A stretch of DNA of 5,596 nucleotides, taken from assembly GCA_905236115.1 (NCBI GenBank), contig CAJOOL010000007.1:1-5596 (forward strand), given 5' to 3'. The translations under genes and the position numbers were made by a program. Under the pieces are notes generated by a model, which did no database searches, was not told the DNA's origin, and saw only the letters and a list, made by a program, of their open reading frames with translations. The DNA is from an uncultured Endomicrobiia bacterium. GTDB lineage: Bacteria > Elusimicrobiota > Endomicrobiia > Endomicrobiales > Endomicrobiaceae. How positions within the stretch are numbered: position 1 is the first letter of the stretch; each line of letters opens with the position of its first letter. This document shows, one piece after another, positions 1-4,267 of this stretch.

Positions 1-57
1 AAAACCTTTTCAAAAAATTTATCTTTTTTTCAAACTGTGCTATGCTTTGGTTAAGTT

Positions 58-80
58 TTAAAAGATTTGTAATCTTTTAA
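58..80. repeat. Perfect 10-bp inverted repeat, 3-nt loop
   Basis: Arms 58-67 (TTAAAAGATT) and 71-80 are exact reverse complements around the loop TGT. The element is AT-rich and has no T-run after either arm, so it does not look like an intrinsic terminator. It lies 170 nt upstream of the XRE start. A distal operator or a remnant of an upstream gene's 3' end are both possible; the gene that would lie to the left is outside the window. Confidence 0.6.
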
Positions 81-119
81 TCTGCCAAAACAGCCCGCTC
101 GGCTTGTGTATGTAAAAAA

Positions 120-170
120 ACTTTCAATTGTTTCTATGCTAATAATTCTAACATAAAAACAATTAAAAGT
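120..170. repeat. Long inverted repeat, 14-nt arms with 23-nt spacer
   Basis: Arm 120-133 (ACTTTCAATTGTTT) pairs with 157-170 (AAACAATTAAAAGT) at 13 of 14 positions; the single mismatch is C125 against A165. The spacer 134-156 is very AT-rich and contains TAATAAT-like words. An arm this long is unlikely by chance even in AT-rich DNA, but base composition lowers its weight. It could be a bipartite operator for the downstream XRE regulator or the terminal repeats of a tiny decayed element. No coding frame of note covers it. Confidence 0.55.
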
Positions 171-191
171 CAATATCTGTTTTTACAATAC

Positions 192-226
192 AGGAAACGC
201 TTGTGCTAAATTAATCAGTGTTTCCT
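192..226. promoter_or_regulatory. Candidate operator dyad before the XRE gene
   Basis: AGGAAACGCT (192-201) pairs with AGTGTTTCCT (217-226), ten positions including one G-T wobble, around a 15-nt spacer. It ends 23 nt before the XRE start codon. A TACAAT hexamer at 184-189 could be a -10 box, which would put the dyad at or just after the transcription start. No convincing -35 box sits in front of it (TTAAAA at 163-168 is only 15 nt away). XRE-family repressors commonly bind such dyads in their own promoters. The role is inference; the dyad itself is seen. Confidence 0.45.
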
Positions 227-249
227 TAAAATATTTTTAAGAGGCTTTA

Positions 250-624
250 ATGAAATTCGGTGAAAAGATAAAGAGAATAATGTTTGAAAATAATCTTACA
301 CAGAAACAATTTGCCGAAAAAATCGGAACGCAGGATTCTTCCGTAAACCGTTGGATAAAGGGCAATTCAAAAAATCCTACCCTTGAAACTCTTGAAAAAA
401 TATCAAAGGCTTTTAATATCCCTATAAGCGAACTGTCGGACGATACGAAAGATATTTGTTTTGATAAATGCGAAGAAACCGAGATAAAAGATGTTGTGGA
501 AAATTTTGTAAAATTTTTGGTGAAGAAGTCCGAAGAAAGCAATAAAAGAATTGAAAAAGAAGTTAAAAGTTTGAAGAAAGAAATTGAAGAAATGAAAAGG
601 CAATTTTCAATGTATAATGTATAA
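250..624 (+). CDS. XRE-family HTH DNA-binding protein with C-terminal coiled coil
   Basis: A 124-residue protein. Residues 4-63 form a typical Cro/C1-type helix-turn-helix domain: helix 2 around 17-25 (TQKQFAEKI), recognition helix around 29-37 (DSSVNRWIK), then the family's usual TLETLEKISKAFNIPISEL segment closing the domain. Residues 85-118 are Lys/Glu-rich with heptad-like spacing and probably form a coiled coil used for dimerisation. The ATG start is supported by a good Shine-Dalgarno (TAAGAGG, 238-244) at 5-nt spacing. No membrane or enzymatic domain is present, so it is a probable transcriptional regulator acting in the cytoplasm; its targets are unknown. The gene stands alone and converges with the minus-strand operon. 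The last residues (SMYNV) and the stop are encoded by CAATGTATAATGTATAA, which resembles the flank of the neighbouring repeat cluster, so the native C-terminus may have been altered. An orphan regulator or a phage-remnant repressor are both possible. Confidence 0.92.
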   Translation: MKFGEKIKRIMFENNLTQKQFAEKIGTQDSSVNRWIKGNSKNPTLETLEKISKAFNIPISELSDDTKDICFDKCEETEIKDVVENFVKFLVKKSEESNKRIEKEVKSLKKEIEEMKRQFSMYNV

Positions 625-633
625 TGAACGGCA

Positions 634-674
634 AGATTGCTTCGTCGCAACTTCGTTGCTCCTCGCAATGACGG
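634..674. repeat. Palindromic module 1 (ATTGC...GCAAT)
   Basis: Outer arms ATTGC (636-640) and GCAAT (665-669) enclose an inner perfect hairpin, GCAAC (647-651) and GTTGC (655-659) with a TTC loop. The unit ends CAATGACGG. The word type 'ATTGCTTCGTCG...CTCCTCGCAATGACG' is familiar from dispersed repeats in diverse bacteria, which supports calling it a repeat rather than a gene end. Confidence 0.75.
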
Positions 675-681
675 CAACGAC

Positions 682-710
682 GAGATACCGCATCGTAGTG
701 CGGGATGACA
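682..710. repeat. Palindromic module 2 (GAGATACCGCA...TGCGGGATGACA)
   Basis: CCGCA (688-692) pairs with TGCGG (699-703) around a 6-nt loop. It has the shared GAGAT left end and GGATGACA right end. The left arm appears to have lost a base of the expected ATCCC type (ATACC), so the pairing does not extend outward as it does in module 3. Confidence 0.75.
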
Positions 711-723
711 ACGACTGAACTGC

Positions 724-755
724 GAGATCCCCGACAGAGGCATTCGGGGATGACA
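724..755. repeat. Palindromic module 3 (GAGATCCCCGA...TCGGGGATGACA)
   Basis: The best-preserved unit. ATCCCCGA (727-734) pairs perfectly with TCGGGGAT (744-751) around a 9-nt loop, with GAGAT on the left and ATGACA on the right. There is no T-run directly after it, so it is not a canonical terminator, although it may still slow or protect the 3' end of the XRE transcript. Confidence 0.8.
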
Positions 756-780
756 AACTTAAGAGGAGTTTTTATAACAT

Positions 781-830
781 AGATTCCCGATTAACAGCTA
801 CAAAGTGCTACGCACTTTTCGGGAATGACA
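781..830. repeat. Palindromic module 4 with nested hairpin
   Basis: Outer arms ATTCCCGA (783-790) and TCGGGAAT (819-826) are perfect complements. Inside lies a second perfect hairpin, AAAGTGC (802-808) and GCACTTT (812-818) with a TAC loop. The right arms of the two hairpins abut exactly at 818/819, while an 11-nt spacer separates the left arms. The unit ends in ATGACA like modules 2 and 3. The nested structure looks like one palindrome inserted into another or a longer-loop variant of the same family. Confidence 0.78.
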
Positions 831-845
831 GATTGGACGGCAATG

Positions 846-872
846 TACAATTAAAAAATCGCTGTAATTGTA
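846..872. repeat. 8-bp inverted repeat in the convergent gap
   Basis: TACAATTA (846-853) and TAATTGTA (865-872) are perfect complements around an 11-nt spacer holding an A-run. It sits between the repeat cluster and the comEC stop, where a terminator for either strand would be expected. The T-run on the minus strand falls inside the loop and just before the second arm rather than after the stem, so termination is doubtful. AATGTACAAT at 842-851 is also present, as its reverse complement, at 3907-3916 within the membrane-protein gene. Confidence 0.45.
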
Positions 873-878
873 ATTTAT

Positions 879-2543
879 TTAAAGACTCCAAGTCTTTCGG
901 CTTCCGCAGGCCAGCAGATACTGACGTAAATTCCTTTCGTAAAATCTGTCTTGTTCAAACTCCTGCGTAACAATAAAATCTTTCCCGTCGGCGGTTCTGA
1001 TATGTGTGGTGAGATTTTTCGGACCAATAAAATTTCTGACGAAGTTTTTCTCTTCAAAAGGATTTATCAGCATAAAACAGATTGCCAAAAATAAACAGAA
1101 CAAAACTTTTTTGTTATTTTTAAATTTAAGCATAATAAAAAAAGCGGCGTAATAAAAAATAATCAGTCCCAAACTCGGTATTGCCGTCCAAACAACGGCG
1201 AAAGAAAGATTTGACGAAAAATTTATAATATATAAAATACTTTTCAATAAATAAGTTAAAATAAACGCTGCAGGTACAGCCAAAAACGACGATATAAAAC
1301 TAAACACATAAAACACCAAAGAAAGAATTATTATAAAAGGAATGAGCGGAACTATTACAAGATTTAAAACAAAAGAAATTATTGAAATTTTGCCGAAGTA
1401 AAAAATAAGTATCGGAATGAGTGCAAACTGTGCGGATAAAGTAACACAGGAAACTTCCCAAAATGACGATAAAAATTTGTTTTTTATTTTTCCGAAAGCG
1501 TATCTGAATTTGGGATAAAAATAAATTATGCCGAACGTTGCAAAAAACGAAAGCTGAAAACTGGCCGTAAATAAATCCTGCGGGTTAAGTATTAAAATTA
1601 TCAATGCCGATAAAGACAAGGCATTATAAATTAAAGGTTCTCTGTCAAGCATAAAAGCAACCAGCACGCACGACGCCATTATTGAGGCACGCACCGCCGG
1701 AGGGTTGGCTCCCGTCATAAGAGTGTAGAAAAAAAGTGCAGGTATCGTAAGAAGATAAACGTATTTCAATTTCAAACCGAACAATTTAAAAAAGAATAAA
1801 AATATTGCCGCACAAAATCCTATATGCAGACCGCTTATAACAAGTATATGGATTAAGCCCGTGTTGACGAAAGCATCTTTGGTATCTTTATCAAGAGCGG
1901 CTTTGTCGCCTACAATCATTGATTTTAATATTGAAGAGCATGGCGGTTTGAAATATCGGTCAATTCTTGCTTCAATATCGTTTCTTAATTTCAAAGAAAG
2001 TTTTTTTATGATGTTCGGTTTTCTGTCAACAAGTTCATAACCGTATTGATAAAAAGACGTATAAATATTTTGTCTTTGAAGATATTTATTGTAGTCAAAG
2101 ACGTAAGGAAAAACCGGCTTTTCGGGAATATTTATTTTCCCTGTCAGACGTAAAATATCACCGTATTGTACGGGGTAATTTTTGCGTGCAGAGACAAGAG
2201 TTTTTTCTTTTTTGATTTTTTGCCCGTTGATGTCGGAAACTTCCATAATGAACTGTTGGTTTCTTTTTTTTAAAACAGGTTCGGATATGACTTTTCCGAT
2301 GAGGGTAACTTTTTTTTGAGAGGTGCAGGTAAAAAGAAAACTGTTTTTTTCGGGCAAAAAAAAGCCGTAACCGTCTGCAAAAATAATGAAACAGATGTAT
2401 ATCAATAAAAATAAAATTACGGGACGAAAAGGAATATTGAAGAAAAACGATGTGCGGCCGAAAATACCGGAAATATTGAAAATATCAAAAATACTGAAAA
2501 TACCGCCGGCGGAAAATAATTTTTTAAAATTTGTTTTTTTCAT
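879..2543 (-). CDS. comEC: ComEC/Rec2-type competence membrane channel protein, no beta-lactamase domain
   Basis: ComEC forms the inner-membrane pore that takes single-stranded DNA into the cytoplasm during natural transformation. In this 554-residue protein, residues 40-58 are a membrane segment. Residues about 60-190 match the periplasmic DUF4131/OB-fold region (KKVTLIGKVISEPV, then YGDILRLTGKINIP). Residues about 200-490 are the Competence domain with the hallmark HILVISGLHIGF (232-243), TGANPPAVRASIMA (277-290), the NPQDLFTASFQLSF stretch (320-333) and about eight further membrane helices. Full ComEC proteins of 700-800 residues carry a C-terminal metallo-beta-lactamase domain; here only about 60 residues follow the last helix, and no zinc-binding motif is present. 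Such two-domain forms are common, so this need not be a defect. The ATG overlaps the upstream gene by 20 nt, with only a weak GGA upstream, implying translational coupling. Residues 14-28 come from a 9-bp tandem repeat. Whether the organism is competent cannot be judged from one gene. Confidence 0.93.
   Translation of the reverse strand: MKKTNFKKLFSAGGIFSIFDIFNISGIFGRTSFFFNIPFRPVILFLLIYICFIIFADGYGFFLPEKNSFLFTCTSQKKVTLIGKVISEPVLKKRNQQFIMEVSDINGQKIKKEKTLVSARKNYPVQYGDILRLTGKINIPEKPVFPYVFDYNKYLQRQNIYTSFYQYGYELVDRKPNIIKKLSLKLRNDIEARIDRYFKPPCSSILKSMIVGDKAALDKDTKDAFVNTGLIHILVISGLHIGFCAAIFLFFFKLFGLKLKYVYLLTIPALFFYTLMTGANPPAVRASIMASCVLVAFMLDREPLIYNALSLSALIILILNPQDLFTASFQLSFFATFGIIYFYPKFRYAFGKIKNKFLSSFWEVSCVTLSAQFALIPILIFYFGKISIISFVLNLVIVPLIPFIIILSLVFYVFSFISSFLAVPAAFILTYLLKSILYIINFSSNLSFAVVWTAIPSLGLIIFYYAAFFIMLKFKNNKKVLFCLFLAICFMLINPFEEKNFVRNFIGPKNLTTHIRTADGKDFIVTQEFEQDRFYERNLRQYLLACGSRKTWSL
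881..897 (-). repeat. Perfect 7-bp hairpin at the comEC stop codon
   Basis: AAAGACT (881-887) and AGTCTTT (891-897) pair perfectly around a 3-nt loop. The first base of the left arm belongs to the stop codon TAA (881-879 on the minus strand), so the hairpin encodes the final residues KTWSL. The sequence after it on the minus strand is AAATAAATTA, without a T-run. It could be an mRNA 3' stabilising hairpin or another member of the palindrome set next door. Confidence 0.55.
2460..2504 (-). repeat. Five-unit degenerate 9-bp tandem repeat inside comEC
   Basis: On the plus strand the units are GAAAATACC, GGAAATATT, GAAAATATC, AAAAATACT and GAAAATACC, contiguous and in phase with the reading frame. 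They encode residues 14-28 as a run of three-residue units GIF, SIF, DIF, NIS, GIF before the first membrane helix. Units 1 and 5 are identical and the others differ at one to three bases. Copy-number change would add or remove three residues without a frameshift. Confidence 0.85.
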
Positions 2544-4266
2544 TCAGCAATGTTTCCAAATATTTTCTGTAAGAATACTCGTAAGGTTCTTCTTTGACTG
2601 CGGCTTGTGCGTAGAGGATAGCTTTGTCAATATCGTTATCTCGTTGAAGATATATGACGCTGAGATTTCTGAAACATTGAGCTTTATTTACACCTGTCTG
2701 CACAGACCTGTTATAAAGTTCTTCGGCTTTATCAAAATCTTTTTCAAAATAATATATCAATGCTAAATCGGAAAGATAAATAAGTTTGAGTTTGTTGGCT
2801 TTATCCAAAAATTCTTTTGCTTTTTCAAAGTTTCCCTGTTCAAAATAAATACGTGAAATTTGATAACAGGTTGCGTGGCAGTCCGGAGCGTCCATATAAG
2901 ATTTTATCCAGTAGATATTTTTTTCTCTGTAATTATTTTGAAATGCGAACGATACGGACGAATAAACAAAAAATAAAATGAAAAACAGCAGTAAGAAAAA
3001 TTTTTTATTTATAAATTTTAAAGATTTTTGTTCCTGTCCGCAGTTTGCGGGAACGGTTGTTGAAATATTTGTTTCGGAAATTTTTGTTAAGGCGGCATTT
3101 GGTAAGGGAATGTTTTTTAAGGAAATATTTCTTGTACCGTTTAAAATTCCGTCAATAAAAAAAGTAAGGATAATTATTACTGCCGGAACGGTTACAAAAA
3201 GACGGTGGTTTAAAATAATGTAATCGTCCAAAAAACACGTGGGAAAAATAAACAGTAAAAAAACAAAAACGCACCAGAGAAAAATTTTCTTGTCTATAAA
3301 ATTTTTATATAAACCGAAAATTATAAAAAATGTTATCAAGCCCGAAACCGCCCAATGTGCCGGCGTGAACCTGACGTTATACAACATTACGTGAATGTCG
3401 GGAATAACGAACTGATAAAGATATACGACGGAACCCTCAAATAAATTTTGCAGATATTGAAAGAAATCTTTGAAATAAACAAGAATATTTCCGCCCGATA
3501 CTGCAAGATGTCTGAAATACAGATAAAAAGCTATGACGGGAATAAAAATTAAAATGTTTTTTAAGATTTCTTTTTTGGCCGGTTTATAACCGAAACACCA
3601 AACAAAAAAGACATATAAAAATACGGCAAGTATTGCGGATTCTTTGGTAAAAAGTGCGGCTGCAAAAAATAAAAAATACAACAACAAATTTTTTGTTTTT
3701 TTATCTTCAAGATAACGTATAAAAAATATAAATGAAGAATATAAAAACAATGCCAGCAGGCTGTCGTTTGAAGCAGGTATCCAGACTGCCGTTGACGTAA
3801 AGACAGGATGAACTGCTGCAAGCAGAAACAAAAATTTCAGTATTGTAGCATAACTGCCGGATACCGTATTAAGATGACGGACTTCTGTGTCTTTTCTTTT
3901 ATTATACATTGTACATTTTCTAAACAGTTTTATTAAAAATAAGTACATCAAATACAGCGATAAAATAAAAAGTATGATGTTTGTTAAGTGGTAAACTTTT
4001 GTGTTTACGCCGAAAAGGACGGTCTGTGCCATAAAAGATAAATTCAGCAAAGGTCTGTAATAAGGGAAATCTTTGGAATAATAGACCGATGTTGTAAATA
4101 TTTTAGGAAGATTTTTTATGTCGGATAAGAACTCGGCTTTTTCCAAAATTAAGGTATTGTCGTCGCCGTAGGTAAAGCCGAAAGTTATGCTCTTGCCGTA
4201 GAGGGTAAAAACCGTTACGGCAAGGAGCAGAAAGAAAAAGATATTTGATTTAAGAAATTTTGACAT
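2524..4266 (-). CDS. Multi-pass membrane protein with TPR repeats, TMTC-like (putative GT-C glycosyltransferase)
   Basis: 580 residues. The N-terminal 440 residues contain about ten membrane helices (roughly 8-25, 92-115, 143-160, 168-184, 195-225, 235-252, 307-321, 328-344, 355-373, 422-442). They carry the landmarks of TMTC/ArnT-like GT-C proteins: an early loop with GDDN (34-37; D35/D36 are candidate catalytic acids), YYRPL (69-73), HPVFTSTAVWIPASNDSLLALF beginning at 153, FTKES (206-210) and NHRLFVTVPA (353-362). Residues 463-560 hold about three TPR units: ATCYQISRIYFEQGNFEKAK, then LALIYYFEKDFDKAEELY, then LSVIYLQRDNDIDKAILYA. Members of this architecture are thought to transfer sugars from lipid-linked donors to extracytoplasmic acceptors, with the TPR part binding the acceptor; the substrate here is unknown. 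ATG follows the glyS stop after 1 nt with no visible Shine-Dalgarno, so translation is probably coupled; the 3' end overlaps comEC by 20 nt. Two long hydrophilic loops (116-142 and 374-421) look like additions to the family core. Confidence 0.8.
   Translation of the reverse strand: MSKFLKSNIFFFLLLAVTVFTLYGKSITFGFTYGDDNTLILEKAEFLSDIKNLPKIFTTSVYYSKDFPYYRPLLNLSFMAQTVLFGVNTKVYHLTNIILFILSLYLMYLFLIKLFRKCTMYNKRKDTEVRHLNTVSGSYATILKFLFLLAAVHPVFTSTAVWIPASNDSLLALFLYSSFIFFIRYLEDKKTKNLLLYFLFFAAALFTKESAILAVFLYVFFVWCFGYKPAKKEILKNILIFIPVIAFYLYFRHLAVSGGNILVYFKDFFQYLQNLFEGSVVYLYQFVIPDIHVMLYNVRFTPAHWAVSGLITFFIIFGLYKNFIDKKIFLWCVFVFLLFIFPTCFLDDYIILNHRLFVTVPAVIIILTFFIDGILNGTRNISLKNIPLPNAALTKISETNISTTVPANCGQEQKSLKFINKKFFLLLFFILFFVYSSVSFAFQNNYREKNIYWIKSYMDAPDCHATCYQISRIYFEQGNFEKAKEFLDKANKLKLIYLSDLALIYYFEKDFDKAEELYNRSVQTGVNKAQCFRNLSVIYLQRDNDIDKAILYAQAAVKEEPYEYSYRKYLETLLNEKNKF
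3030..3054. repeat. Interrupted palindrome within the second long loop of the TPR protein gene
   Basis: GTTC (3030-3033) pairs with GAAC (3051-3054), and inside it CCGCA (3038-3042) pairs with TGCGG (3046-3050) around a GTT loop, with a 4-nt bulge CTGT on the left. The CCGCA/TGCGG stem is the same as that of palindromic module 2 (688-703). It encodes part of the hydrophilic loop around residues 405-412 (VPANCGQE). Shared stems of five bases are weak evidence of common origin. Confidence 0.4.
3847..3915 (-). repeat. Possible in-frame palindromic-repeat insertion in the TPR protein gene
   Basis: This segment encodes residues 118-140 of the membrane protein, a charged stretch (CTMYNKRKDTEVRHL and on) between two membrane helices, where relatives have only a short turn. 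On the plus strand it contains GATACCG (3860) followed by GATGAC (3873), the same two words in the same order as module 2 (684 and 704). It also holds ATTATACATTG (3901-3911), the reverse complement of the CAATGTATAAT at 608-618 at the end of the XRE gene. ATACCGTAT/AATACGGTAT-like symmetry surrounds 3861-3869. The reading frame stays open throughout. Insertion is inference; the word matches are seen. Confidence 0.4.
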
Positions 4267-4267
4267 T

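Larger units (their letters stand above)
628..843. repeat. Cluster of four short palindromic repeat modules
   Basis: Most of the 254-nt gap between the convergent genes is composed of non-coding palindromic units. Units 2 and 3 begin with GAGAT (682, 724); units 2, 3 and 4 end in ATGACA (710, 755, 830), and unit 1 ends in the variant ATGACGG. The heptamer ACGGCAA occurs at 628, 671 and 837, at the cluster's two ends and after unit 1; CAACGAC occurs at 675 and 709. GC is about 55% over 631-760 in an otherwise AT-rich window. Similar GATNCCGNNN...GGNATGACA palindromes are known as dispersed families in many bacterial genomes; I cannot name the family. No transposase or other protein gene is present, so if mobile it must act in trans or be decayed. 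Confidence 0.85.

Noticed and set aside
1..249. tRNA or small coding gene in the left region
   Set aside because: No cloverleaf, no CCA end and no frame with a ribosome binding site was seen; only dyads and A/T runs are present.
237..743. Long open frame on the minus strand opposite the XRE gene and repeats
   Set aside because: Its first third is the reverse reading of the palindromic repeats, a well-known source of spurious hypothetical proteins. The rest is antisense to a convincing HTH gene.
724..775. Intrinsic terminator after the XRE gene
   Set aside because: The 8-bp stem is strong but the following bases are GACAAACTTAAGAGG; the TTTTT at 769-773 is too far from the stem.
628..843. 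CRISPR array
   Set aside because: The units differ in sequence and spacing, are themselves palindromes of different stems, and there are no equal-length unique spacers or cas genes.
875..1057. Minus-strand open frame overlapping the end of comEC
   Set aside because: It lies in another frame of the ComEC C-terminus, has no ribosome binding site and no recognisable domain.
2386..2766. Plus-strand open frame across the comEC/TPR-protein junction
   Set aside because: It is antisense to two well-supported genes, and its low-complexity Lys/Ile/Phe composition is that of a shadow frame.
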